Assembly (NCBI GenBank): GCA_022766905.1
Contig: JALEPU010000158.1
Location: 1 to 41,506 of the forward strand
Origin: Lachnospiraceae bacterium
GTDB lineage: Bacteria; Bacillota; Clostridia; Lachnospirales; Lachnospiraceae
Length of the DNA stretch: 41,506 nucleotides
Direction: 5' to 3'
Position 1 is the first letter of the stretch; every line of letters begins with the position of its first letter. Under the pieces are notes generated by a model. That model was not told where the DNA came from and searched no databases. It saw nothing but the letters and a program-made list of their open reading frames with translations. Below, piece after piece: positions 15,016 to 24,703 of this stretch. Made by a program: the position numbers and the translations under genes.

Positions 15016-18000
15016 TTAAATTGGCGGAAATACTGTAAACGGAGAAAAACGAACCATAGCAGAATCTTTTATAATTGGATATTTTTCTCTGAACAGATTA
15101 AATCCAACTCCATAAACATCCTCTCTGGATGCCGCAATCAGTTCCTGCTTCATCGCGTATGAGGTTTCGCCAATTAAGTAAAGATATTGAATAGAAGCCC
15201 ACATTGCCATTCCTTCATATACAAGGTCTCTATTGGAACCATCTCCATAAATTCGTTTTATTTGTGCATCATCCCAATACAGATATTGCCAGATGTGGGT
15301 CATCTCATGAACCATTGTATTAATCATTGCCAGCCGCGGACTTCCATTTTCAACCAAAAGACTGTAATTACCATGGCGATATTGTGCATATCCCAATACT
15401 CTGGCTGTATATTCTTTTGATGGCTTAAAGACCATTCCGGCTCCTCTTGCAATGACCCGTGCATCAACCATTTTCACAGAAATAGCCACTTTATACTCAA
15501 TACCAAAGAAGCTCTGCATGGTTGCAAGAATATGTTGAAAGATTTGTCTGAACTCCTCTACTGTGTTAATTGCAGAAACACTACAGTCATTGCATCGAAT
15601 CCGCCCGTCATTCATTCGCTCATAGCTGACACCGCTAATCGGGAGACCACAAAAATCACAGCAATTTTCAGACTGCAAATCAAGAATTGTATCCTGAAAT
15701 GGTTGTCTTTTTCTGGCTTTTGTCAGATCACTATTGCTAAATCCTCTGGCATTCAGATATTTATTTACACCATCCAGCTCAATTCGCTCATCCAGATCCA
15801 AAAATCCATATTTCAAATAGCATTCTTTTTGATATCTTGTAGCAGAGACTTCCTCAATGCCCATTGCCTCAAAACATTTTTCAAAATATTCTTCATGGTC
15901 TGCATCTGCATCCGTGTCAAAAATATCAGTTCCATCAATATCCAGGACTTCTGCATTTTCTTCTTCCGATTCTACATGGATGTCTTCTTCCAAATCCTCT
16001 ATTTCCTCAAACTCTTCCTCGGAATCAGCTGCTGGCAATGGTGGATTTTCTTCCGAACTGCTTTCCTCTTCTTCTAATACATATTCTTCTTTCGATTCTG
16101 TTTCTTCTGGTCCTGTTTCTTCTGAATCCTTTTCTTCTTCTGTCATCTCCTCTTTTGTCTGCTTTTCTTCTTTTCTCTCTTTTTCTTCTTTGATCTGAAT
16201 TTCTTCCTCTTTTTTCACGCCAAAGATCTTTGCAATTCTTTCCAATAATGCTGCAATTCCCTTTTTGCGTTTTTCCTCTTCCGGAAGTGTGACATCTTTT
16301 CGCACAGGATCTTTATAAGCCGGTTCTCTCATTTTTTCAAAATGCCATTCAATAAAATCTGATATGATTTCCATGAACCGCATAAAATTTTTCTCAATTG
16401 CTTCCAGCAATCCTAAATCCAAATCACTATCTTCTACAATATAGATATAGTCCCCCTTTTCTGCATTATGAAGTTCATAAACAGTAAAGTTCAGCATACC
16501 GCTAATATTATCCGGTCGATCTGTCATTACCGCAAGATACTGCCAGGTATTCGGGAAAACAGATCGGAACATTTCCGTCAAAAGCAGACAAATCGTAAAT
16601 CTCTCATGATTTGTCGTCTCAGGCAGGCAAAGCCGTAAAACATTTTTACTCTTATAGGCTCTGTCCATCTCATGCACAGAATTTTCAAAGCTAAGATCTA
16701 CTTCTCTTGCATTCCTCAAATCATTATTAGAATCCATTTCCAGGTATCCAACTGTTTCCACATGAAAATCCATACAAATCGTAGTCATTTCCAAATCCAT
16801 GATTTTTTTATGACTGATTACATTTTCTTCTTCAGAGGCATCCAGATAATATTTTCGAATCTGACGATAATATTTTCTTCCATCGTATAAATCCGCTGCT
16901 CTTCGCAATATGACACCACTGTCTACGGAAATATGATTTACTTTGTAATATTTTCCATCATATACGACAAACTGTCCCGGAAGTACAGTCTGAATCACCT
17001 GACTAAACAATTTCGCATCAATGTAGTCCACCTGTCTATCTTCATTTTCTACAACATAATAGGCATTCTTCAATGTTTTCTGGAGGTATTTTTCAAAAAC
17101 AGCCATAGAAACACTGTAATACATTTCTGTTTCAATCCCTGTAATATCGTCCACACTTTTTTCTGAATGAAGAACAAAAGCAGATTCTTTTACAAACGTA
17201 TATTTTTTTACCAGGGTGCTTAATGCCTGAAGCACATCTTCACAAGGATAATGAATCAATTCCAATTCATTCCGAATCTCATGCTCACTCAGCGGCTTAT
17301 ATGCCATCATAAACATTAACTTTAAAATGGTATTTCTCTCAGTCTTTGCATAATCCGGAACAATGGATGGAATTACATTCGGATTCGACATAAAAATCTG
17401 AGCATTACATCTCATATAGTCCCTTAAAAGATAGTTTTCTGACATAATGTTGGCAAATACCTGCTCTTTTGCTCTGGAAAGAAAAATTCTCATCATCGCA
17501 AACATATTGCAAAACTCATCATCTACAATCAGAAACTGTTCTTTTTTCTGTTCTAAAGACCACAGATTAGGAGAAAAGTCAATTTTCTCATAAATACTTT
17601 GCTGCTGCGCGGGGAGATTCATATATTTACACAAAGTTGTAAAATACTGGCCTACGATCCATTTCAAGTCTCTCATTGGTGTCTTTGTTTCACTGATCCA
17701 TGTCACTTTCGGAATCTGATTTTTCACTGCAACGGCAGACAATTCCATTCCATTCCCAAGATATCTGGTTTGTTTTTCAAAAAGGCTCTGGCGCAGATAA
17801 TCTCCGTCTGAATTCCATGCCATCCCGGTATAAATATGTCTTGGTACCGGAGGTGCAATTACCTCCGTAATTTTTTCATGGAGAAGGTGTGACATAGTAT
17901 CCACCAGCCCGTCCACCATACGGTCAGCAATACAATAAACCGGATCCAGACCTGATTCTCTCATTTGATTTGCCACAATACTAAATCCTATCTGTCCCGT

Positions 18001-19188
18001 ATTAATGACAAGAGACGGTTCTAAAATAAAAACAAATCCTGTTTTTTCCAAAAAGTCCTTATTCTGATCTATGACCCTAATATCATATAATTCATTGAAA
18101 CACAGTATTCCCACTTCACAATCTGCTTCTTTTCTCGTCAGCTCTTCTACTCTCCAAATGGAATCTACTCTGCAATATTCTTTAAGTAACTTCTCGATCC
18201 AGCTTTGGATATCCTCTTTTGTAGAATTTCGTCCAAGTATAATCAGACATTTCTGATTTGAAATCAATGTATGAATCAACGGCAGAATGATATATTTTTC
18301 AAGATCTTTATAAAATGGATTAAAGAAAATGACATTCTCTTTTTTCATCAATTTCAGCACTGCCTGAATATAATCTGCATCAAATCTGTTTTCTCCTTCC
18401 TGTAAAGAAAAAAACTCTGATGTAATATACTCTACATTATCCTGAGATTCTTCCATTTCTTTCAGCAAATCAGTAATGCCTTTCTGTTCCGTAAATTCAC
18501 ATCCTGTATATGCCGCCAATACTTCTGCCGGGAATAGTTTTTCATAAATCTCTCTGATTCTATAAAAATTACTGATTCTTTGTGAATAAGATTCGTCCCC
18601 CATCACACTGTGCTCAAATTCTACTTTTGTATATCCATTCAGGAAATTATAAATTTCAATCGTGATCATCAGCAGAATCACAGGCGTAACATTCAGCCAC
18701 ATGGACCATGCGTTTCCCTTCGTCCAGGTATACCCTAGATAAAATCCGGTAAAAACGGTATAGGCGATGTTAAATTGAAAAAATAATTTTCTTACATTGC
18801 ACCATTTGTTTTGCAAAAACCATTCGTTATAATCCGTATCGAATTCATAAAAGTATGATAACCAGCTATCTGCACTTTTTGTATTTCGTGATGATTTCAA
18901 TATGAGAATCATTATTATTTTAAGCAGAATAAAAATCGCCATCACAATGATATTAACCAGAAAAATCTGCATATACTGTGTGATTTCTTTCTGGTTCGTA
19001 CCTGCAAATGCAATGATCTGATCTACAAAACGATAAAGCATCAAAGAAGCTGCTGTACCGGATAATGCAGCAACCAGTGGAATGATTCCCTGCATATATC
19101 TTCTGTTTTTCCTCAAATTAACACGATACAATAACCATGATCCCAGAGCTATTATTATAATACTACAAATAATTTTTCCCATTTCCAT
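15016..19188 (-). CDS. Giant membrane protein with C-terminal LIM-like zinc finger and DA1-like metallopeptidase
   Basis: 1390 residues from the ATG at 19188, one base after the previous stop. About five transmembrane helices lie in residues ~4-190. Residues ~280-800 are cytoplasmic and faintly like a worn-out SF2 helicase (LIILGRNSTKEDI, VFILEPSL), with winged-helix-like stretches; this is tentative. A very acidic Glu/Ser linker covers ~1000-1110. At ~1176 comes a zinc-finger pair (CDFCGLP ... RCNDC) like a LIM domain, then at ~1294 HEMTHIWQ with a downstream EGMAMW Glu. This is the order seen in DA1-type LIM peptidases. It is predicted to be the membrane core of the system with a zinc peptidase arm that may trim substrates or control assembly. 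The peptidase assignment is firm; the role is inference. Confidence 0.8.
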   Translation of the reverse strand: MEMGKIICSIIIIALGSWLLYRVNLRKNRRYMQGIIPLVAALSGTAASLMLYRFVDQIIAFAGTNQKEITQYMQIFLVNIIVMAIFILLKIIMILILKSSRNTKSADSWLSYFYEFDTDYNEWFLQNKWCNVRKLFFQFNIAYTVFTGFYLGYTWTKGNAWSMWLNVTPVILLMITIEIYNFLNGYTKVEFEHSVMGDESYSQRISNFYRIREIYEKLFPAEVLAAYTGCEFTEQKGITDLLKEMEESQDNVEYITSEFFSLQEGENRFDADYIQAVLKLMKKENVIFFNPFYKDLEKYIILPLIHTLISNQKCLIILGRNSTKEDIQSWIEKLLKEYCRVDSIWRVEELTRKEADCEVGILCFNELYDIRVIDQNKDFLEKTGFVFILEPSLVINTGQIGFSIVANQMRESGLDPVYCIADRMVDGLVDTMSHLLHEKITEVIAPPVPRHIYTGMAWNSDGDYLRQSLFEKQTRYLGNGMELSAVAVKNQIPKVTWISETKTPMRDLKWIVGQYFTTLCKYMNLPAQQQSIYEKIDFSPNLWSLEQKKEQFLIVDDEFCNMFAMMRIFLSRAKEQVFANIMSENYLLRDYMRCNAQIFMSNPNVIPSIVPDYAKTERNTILKLMFMMAYKPLSEHEIRNELELIHYPCEDVLQALSTLVKKYTFVKESAFVLHSEKSVDDITGIETEMYYSVSMAVFEKYLQKTLKNAYYVVENEDRQVDYIDAKLFSQVIQTVLPGQFVVYDGKYYKVNHISVDSGVILRRAADLYDGRKYYRQIRKYYLDASEEENVISHKKIMDLEMTTICMDFHVETVGYLEMDSNNDLRNAREVDLSFENSVHEMDRAYKSKNVLRLCLPETTNHERFTICLLLTEMFRSVFPNTWQYLAVMTDRPDNISGMLNFTVYELHNAEKGDYIYIVEDSDLDLGLLEAIEKNFMRFMEIISDFIEWHFEKMREPAYKDPVRKDVTLPEEEKRKKGIAALLERIAKIFGVKKEEEIQIKEEKERKEEKQTKEEMTEEEKDSEETGPEETESKEEYVLEEEESSSEENPPLPAADSEEEFEEIEDLEEDIHVESEEENAEVLDIDGTDIFDTDADADHEEYFEKCFEAMGIEEVSATRYQKECYLKYGFLDLDERIELDGVNKYLNARGFSNSDLTKARKRQPFQDTILDLQSENCCDFCGLPISGVSYERMNDGRIRCNDCSVSAINTVEEFRQIFQHILATMQSFFGIEYKVAISVKMVDARVIARGAGMVFKPSKEYTARVLGYAQYRHGNYSLLVENGSPRLAMINTMVHEMTHIWQYLYWDDAQIKRIYGDGSNRDLVYEGMAMWASIQYLYLIGETSYAMKQELIAASREDVYGVGFNLFREKYPIIKDSAMVRFSPFTVFPPI

Positions 19189-19189
19189 G

Positions 19190-21121
19190 TTAATCGTATA
19201 ACTCCTCTCGAATCAATTCCAATTTTGTCACGAATTCAAAATTCACGTCAACGTTTCTTCCTGAATTGTTTAATGGAATCTGATACTGTTTGCCATACTC
19301 AAATGTATATAATTTATTTTTGATAGGAAGAATGGAAATATCAAAAATATCATCGTCATAAAAACTCTGATTGAAATTTACATTCAAATAAAACGCCTTA
19401 TTCCACTTTTCCAGAGAATACATCATATGATCAATCGCCTTTAAATGAGTATCAACTGCAATTCTCGTACTGCTCATCGTAAATTTCTTATTCTTCAGAA
19501 TCTGAAGATAAGACATTCCTCTGGAGTGAGACACAATACTGCTTAGAAACGTAGAATAAACCTCTGAATTTTCTACAATTTTCATCATGGAAGCATGAAG
19601 CTCATGATTATAGTCCCTCACTTTAAACACGAGCTCTCGTTTTTGCAGAAAAACCATGAAAAAAATCGGAACAAGCATAATATCTATGAGAAGAAGCATG
19701 AATGTAATCATACTTTTTACACTTCCGGAATAATGATCCGTATAGACCAGAAAACCTGGTATGACAGATAAAGTAACAGCTAATAGAATAATCATCGCAA
19801 TTCCCATAATTTGTTCTGCTGTAATTCTGGACAAAAGACTTGTTCTTACCTCTTCCGCTTTTTCTTTTACATTTTTATTGATTGTATTTTGAGAATCCGG
19901 AAGTTCTTTTTGCGTGGAAATAACCATGAAATATAAGTTCTCCAAATCAGCATCCATCATTTTTTTCTGATATTTGTTGATTTGCTTGACTTCGCTTCCT
20001 TCCACAGAACCCATTCCACGCATACGCTCAGCTGCCTCGTCCAATGCAATCTCAGCCTGACCTGCTGTTTCTCTCAGTTTATATTCCGCATTTTTTTTCG
20101 ACTCTCCCCAACGTCTCAAATCATCTTCCACATTGCCTGCCACCAAAGGAAATAAGGAATCATCCACATTCATATCATTGCGTCGCGGCAGATCCAGAAT
20201 AACCGGGATTTCCATCTTATATTCAGGGAGCTTTCTATGTTCTTTTATCCATTCACTATCTTCCGCCTGTAAAGTCTGTTTCATAAAATACTTTGCACCA
20301 TATAAACGGTTAATACAGTTTTGAATGTCTTCCTGTAGAATTTCTTTATCAAGCTGAACATTCATTCTATAAAGTCTATAAGCTTGCAATTCGTCGGAGT
20401 CAATGCGGTTCAATCCTAAAATAAGTACGGAAAGCCAGAATTTAAACATATCTGCTTCATATTGTACACTTCCTTCTTGTTTCAAATCATACACAATAAA
20501 ACGACAGGAATTCGCATAGCAGTTTTTCTTCCAGAAACTGGAGCTATCCACTTCTTTAAAATCTGTCCATACTTTCTCAATACTCTCTTTTTTACTTCGC
20601 TTTGGAACGCGCAAAGAAACCAGAATGATTTCAGAAGGGCGTTTCCCATCATAATCATACTGATCCAGCAGTTCCTGATATATGATTTCCTCTTCCTCAT
20701 TTTTTCTAGGTTCATAGATGATCTTTGGTGATTTATTTTCCTCCATGATCGTTACGGTTTCATAACGAATTTCCGGTGCTGGAAGCTCACCAAGCATATT
20801 GGTCAGTCGAACAAGTGGAATAGGGCTCTCTCCGTATTTTCTCTTTTCTTCATGGTAGTATTTAAAATCATAAGGATTCAGAGGAACTGTTTCATACATG
20901 CTCATAGCATCTTCATCTAAAATGCGAACAATACTGGCTCTCCATTCCTCTTTCTCCTCAATCAGTTCTTTCAGTTCAGGCAGTGCAGTATCAACAGTCG
21001 TACCAGGCTCCATCCAGCGACAGACCCCAATCTTTCCCTGGTTCATTGCCTCGGTAAAGATTGGATGAAATTCCTGGAAAATTTCAATTGTTTTTTGATT
21101 TTGTATTAATACTGAAAACAT
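19190..21121 (-). CDS. Two-TM membrane protein of the type VII-like operon
   Basis: 643 residues from the ATG at 21121, 27 bp after the tubulin-like gene. Residues 1-420 are soluble, with a coiled-coil part near ~350-420. Two transmembrane helices lie at ~437-460 (IMGIAMIILLAVTLSVIPGF) and ~473-495 (MITFMLLLIDIMLVPIFFMV), followed by a ~150-residue soluble tail. Both large parts should be on the same side, probably the cytoplasm. I do not recognise a family. The position between the tubulin-like GTPase and the large membrane peptidase suggests an adaptor that ties cytoplasmic GTPase and ATPase to the membrane complex (inference). Confidence 0.7.
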   Translation of the reverse strand: MFSVLIQNQKTIEIFQEFHPIFTEAMNQGKIGVCRWMEPGTTVDTALPELKELIEEKEEWRASIVRILDEDAMSMYETVPLNPYDFKYYHEEKRKYGESPIPLVRLTNMLGELPAPEIRYETVTIMEENKSPKIIYEPRKNEEEEIIYQELLDQYDYDGKRPSEIILVSLRVPKRSKKESIEKVWTDFKEVDSSSFWKKNCYANSCRFIVYDLKQEGSVQYEADMFKFWLSVLILGLNRIDSDELQAYRLYRMNVQLDKEILQEDIQNCINRLYGAKYFMKQTLQAEDSEWIKEHRKLPEYKMEIPVILDLPRRNDMNVDDSLFPLVAGNVEDDLRRWGESKKNAEYKLRETAGQAEIALDEAAERMRGMGSVEGSEVKQINKYQKKMMDADLENLYFMVISTQKELPDSQNTINKNVKEKAEEVRTSLLSRITAEQIMGIAMIILLAVTLSVIPGFLVYTDHYSGSVKSMITFMLLLIDIMLVPIFFMVFLQKRELVFKVRDYNHELHASMMKIVENSEVYSTFLSSIVSHSRGMSYLQILKNKKFTMSSTRIAVDTHLKAIDHMMYSLEKWNKAFYLNVNFNQSFYDDDIFDISILPIKNKLYTFEYGKQYQIPLNNSGRNVDVNFEFVTKLELIREELYD

Positions 21122-21148
21122 TCTTTTACCACCTTGTATATTGGACTA

Positions 21149-24100
21149 TTAACGGCTAAGCTCAAGTTTCTTATTATTTATATACTTTGCTTCATCTTTC
21201 AGCTGTAAATTCTCCAATTCTTTTGCAATAATATCACAGGTCCTGGTAAAAAGATAATCATGATAAATATCAGACCATGTTTCCTGTTCTACCTCAATGT
21301 CCCGCAGGAATTTTTCGAACTGCCCCATCAGAATACCTTTCATCGCTCTTGGTAATTCTTTTGATCCGCAAAATCTTGTTACATATTTTTCTATTTCCGC
21401 GATCTCAGTTTTCAAAATTCTTACGACTTTTTCTTCAAAATACTGTTCCTTTGTTACAGATTTCTTTAACAGCAACGGAAGATCAAAAATACTTCTCACT
21501 CCATCGTCTTCCGAGAAAGCAAATTCTTTTACCCGGAAATTTTTCAGGCAATTCATTAAGAAGCCATCTTCAATCGCCACATTATTATCTATTTCTTCAG
21601 AAATAATTTTTTCTTTATGCAAAATAATATTTCTTACAAGTTCCGGATAAATCGCAAGGGAATCCAGTACTTCATAAAGCTGGTCACAAGGTGTGGAATT
21701 TGATACGATCAAACGGCTTTCCTCATTTTCCATTCCCAGTTTTTCAACCAGAAGACGATACATTCTCTGGTCATATCCTGTCTCGAACATATCAATATAA
21801 CGTCCGACGATTCCCCAGAAAAATGCCGTATAAATCTCTTCTTCCTGTCTGGCCTGATTTTCCTCATCCAAATCCGGTAACATCACCACATTATGCCACC
21901 AACGGTCAATGTGTGGTGTAATTACTTTGCTCTTATGTGGTTCCGGATGGATATTGGCAATAAGCTCAAAGTAAGCTTTGTAATATTCACCTGCAGAACG
22001 ATTATAGGTATCTGTTTTCTGTGGTGGTGCAAATTTGCTAAGATCATTTGCACGAAGTCCATAGAATGATTTATAGAAGAGGATCATATTCATCGGAACA
22101 TCTTTATCTTCTTCTCCACCGAAGTTTCTCAGTTCTTTATCAATCAGCTTCGACCGTGGAGAGTCATCGTGAGGATTCAGGTTCACATTGTAAGCACAGG
22201 AGTTAATCGGATCTTTTTCTTCTCCGAGCGGTTTTTCGATAAACGGCGCCGCAAGAATTTTGGTTTCGTCAAATACGTGTTTTACATACTGCTCAACCTT
22301 TGCCGGATCATAAATGCCATGTTCATAGCTTGCCTCTTTTTCGATTGCTGTAATGACATCCATATTTACAATATCACCATAGGTTTCTTCCACCGCATCT
22401 GCAAAATAATTCAAAATGCCATACTCAAAGATGTCACTGAAATAACCGCTGTATTCATTCTGCTCTTCGTTCTTTCTTGCTCTTCTGGACTTATTGTTCA
22501 ATCTTTCTGTTTTTTTCGGAAGCATGGCATAGCTTCTTACTCTTACATAAATATCTTCTGCAAGTTCGTTATCAATGGTAATATAACTTCCTGTATAAGG
22601 CATCTCATCTGACATTGCATGGAGGCACACAGAAGATGCACATACATATCTTGCCGCAGTACCTTTCATTGAATTATATTTTTTCTCGATTACAGAACGT
22701 TTCTTCTCAATGGTTGCAATTTTTTCATCAAAGGACATAAAAAACTTCTGGAATGCATCACATAAGCTCTGCACATAATCGATTCCCTCTTCAAAAACAG
22801 CCAGTAATACAGACTGTACTCTGTAATCATCCGCTTTCTGAAGATAAGTGGAATAAGCTGCTTTTAAATCTTCCTGGTCACTGGAAAGACGTTTTCTGAT
22901 TCGGTCTTTTAATGAGACCTTCTTCGTTCTTGCCAGATCATTTACGGTTTCTTCCACATCGTCTGTCTTTGGATCATCAAAATAAGCCGCCTCAAATCCG
23001 TCAAAGAATTTTTCGATTTCTTCACATTCATCCTGAATCGAAATACGGCGTTTTTTCATACCATCCAGCACTTTATACAGGAAATAACGAACTGCGCTTG
23101 GATGAATAAAACAATTATCTGCATCTCTTAAATATGTCTCTAATCGGAATTTTTGTTTATCTGATACAGCAGATTCTGCCGAGGCTTTAAAAATTGTGTA
23201 GGCAATCGTATGAGATGACTCATCTGCATACTTCATGATCATTCCTTTATATTTTTGAAGTGCTAAATATGTATTAATGTATGCCTCCCAGGTATCATCT
23301 CCTGTTTTTAATACACCACTGTTATTATCCGGTGTCAATTCATTCATTGCCACACTTACTTTTGTTCTTGCGGAATCCAGTTCTTCCTGTCCGGATGAAT
23401 TTTCCATTTCTATTTTGTTCATCAGGGCATCCATATAGTCATCCCATTTGTTGGAAATCTTTGTGAAACCGGATTCATCATATCTTCCGCAGGCATTTAC
23501 AATTGCAGCTGCAAAAGGATCTTTATCTTTTGCCATCTGCTCTACCGTCTCAACATAGCATTTCGCTGCATTGACATCGACTACTTTCAGTCCCTGTCTT
23601 CTCATGCGGGCAATTTCTTCTTTTCTTTCCTTGAACATTTTATCAAATACCAGCCACTGGTCGGAAACACACTCACTTGCCCAGGTCAATGCCAGATATT
23701 CCTTTACATCCTCATTTGGATAAATAAGCATAGAAGTACCTGCACCTGCATAACGATTCCGCCCTTTTTCCGAACATAATTTACGAATCGTATTATCTTC
23801 GGAAGAGTTGCTTCTCTTATTCATCGGTCCGATCGACTGGGCGTAAATACAGTTTGCTGCATGATCCAGATACTGATTAAAGGAATCCAGTTTTTTACCA
23901 TCTGCATTTTGGGCATCAAACAGGAAACAGTAATCATATGGCCTTACATTGTATTGTTCGTATTCCCCGGTTCCCGCACATGGGAAATCGATTTTCACGG
24001 AATCCTTATATTTTTCATGTAAAGTGGAATCGCCTTTCATAAGAAATGCATCCAGTTCCCGAAGAGTTGCATAAGCATTACTCTTTAAATTATTCCGTTC

Positions 24101-24685
24101 TGCCTGGCCTTTGATTACCTCATAGAACACTTCCGGCAGCAGGAAAAATCCTCTGGTTATATTGGCACTCTGGCGGAAACGGGTAGCAAGATAATTCTTG
24201 ATATATAACGCCACCGGCAAAATAAGCCCGGAACCTGTTCCACCGGCCAGGGAACTTACAATAATTACTCTGAGTGCCTGTTCGTATTCATTTCCTTCTA
24301 ATTTATATAAGTTTTCAATTGCCTGATGAAGGGATTCCATCTTGCCGGCACGAATTGCAGTCTCCAGTGCCAGTCTGGATATTGCACGAACCTGTCCTGC
24401 CCCTTCTGTTAATGTTTTACTATTCAAAATTGCATTGACCGGGAACCAGCTATCTCTGGAATGAACATCAATATCCAGATATTCTCCTACCGATAACTTT
24501 GTAGACGTCTGAATGGTATGTACAAACGGATTATTCTCACTAATCTGACGTAATTCATTCACGTCTGTATCAAACACTGCAAATCCTATACTTTTTCTTT
24601 GTTCCTCTGATACTTTTTCCGCTACTCTTAATACAATTTTTGAACCGGTACCGCCCAGTCCGACTATTAATGTAGGTGCGCTCAT
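21149..24685 (-). CDS. Tubulin-like GTPase (Tubulin_2 type), 1178 residues
   Basis: The start is the ATG at 24685, 18 bp after the vWA gene. The N-terminal ~250 residues carry the tubulin/FtsZ nucleotide fold: LIVGLGGTGSKIVLRV (residues ~6-21), VFDTDVNEL, and the signature SSLAGGTGSGLILP (~147-160), which stands for the GGGTGTG loop of FtsZ and tubulin. The next ~900 residues are helical and match nothing I know. Large proteins of this Tubulin_2 type are known in bacteria but their function is poorly understood. Here the gene is inside a secretion-like operon, between a vWA protein and a membrane protein. It may polymerise or act as a GTP switch for assembling the export complex (inference). 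Confidence 0.85.
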   Translation of the reverse strand: MSAPTLIVGLGGTGSKIVLRVAEKVSEEQRKSIGFAVFDTDVNELRQISENNPFVHTIQTSTKLSVGEYLDIDVHSRDSWFPVNAILNSKTLTEGAGQVRAISRLALETAIRAGKMESLHQAIENLYKLEGNEYEQALRVIIVSSLAGGTGSGLILPVALYIKNYLATRFRQSANITRGFFLLPEVFYEVIKGQAERNNLKSNAYATLRELDAFLMKGDSTLHEKYKDSVKIDFPCAGTGEYEQYNVRPYDYCFLFDAQNADGKKLDSFNQYLDHAANCIYAQSIGPMNKRSNSSEDNTIRKLCSEKGRNRYAGAGTSMLIYPNEDVKEYLALTWASECVSDQWLVFDKMFKERKEEIARMRRQGLKVVDVNAAKCYVETVEQMAKDKDPFAAAIVNACGRYDESGFTKISNKWDDYMDALMNKIEMENSSGQEELDSARTKVSVAMNELTPDNNSGVLKTGDDTWEAYINTYLALQKYKGMIMKYADESSHTIAYTIFKASAESAVSDKQKFRLETYLRDADNCFIHPSAVRYFLYKVLDGMKKRRISIQDECEEIEKFFDGFEAAYFDDPKTDDVEETVNDLARTKKVSLKDRIRKRLSSDQEDLKAAYSTYLQKADDYRVQSVLLAVFEEGIDYVQSLCDAFQKFFMSFDEKIATIEKKRSVIEKKYNSMKGTAARYVCASSVCLHAMSDEMPYTGSYITIDNELAEDIYVRVRSYAMLPKKTERLNNKSRRARKNEEQNEYSGYFSDIFEYGILNYFADAVEETYGDIVNMDVITAIEKEASYEHGIYDPAKVEQYVKHVFDETKILAAPFIEKPLGEEKDPINSCAYNVNLNPHDDSPRSKLIDKELRNFGGEEDKDVPMNMILFYKSFYGLRANDLSKFAPPQKTDTYNRSAGEYYKAYFELIANIHPEPHKSKVITPHIDRWWHNVVMLPDLDEENQARQEEEIYTAFFWGIVGRYIDMFETGYDQRMYRLLVEKLGMENEESRLIVSNSTPCDQLYEVLDSLAIYPELVRNIILHKEKIISEEIDNNVAIEDGFLMNCLKNFRVKEFAFSEDDGVRSIFDLPLLLKKSVTKEQYFEEKVVRILKTEIAEIEKYVTRFCGSKELPRAMKGILMGQFEKFLRDIEVEQETWSDIYHDYLFTRTCDIIAKELENLQLKDEAKYINNKKLELSR

Positions 24686-24703
24686 TTTTTCTCCTCCTCT
24701 ATG

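Noticed and set aside
15857-16198. Ser-rich plus-strand frames
   Set aside because: They are the complement of the acidic Glu/Ser linker in the 1390-aa protein.
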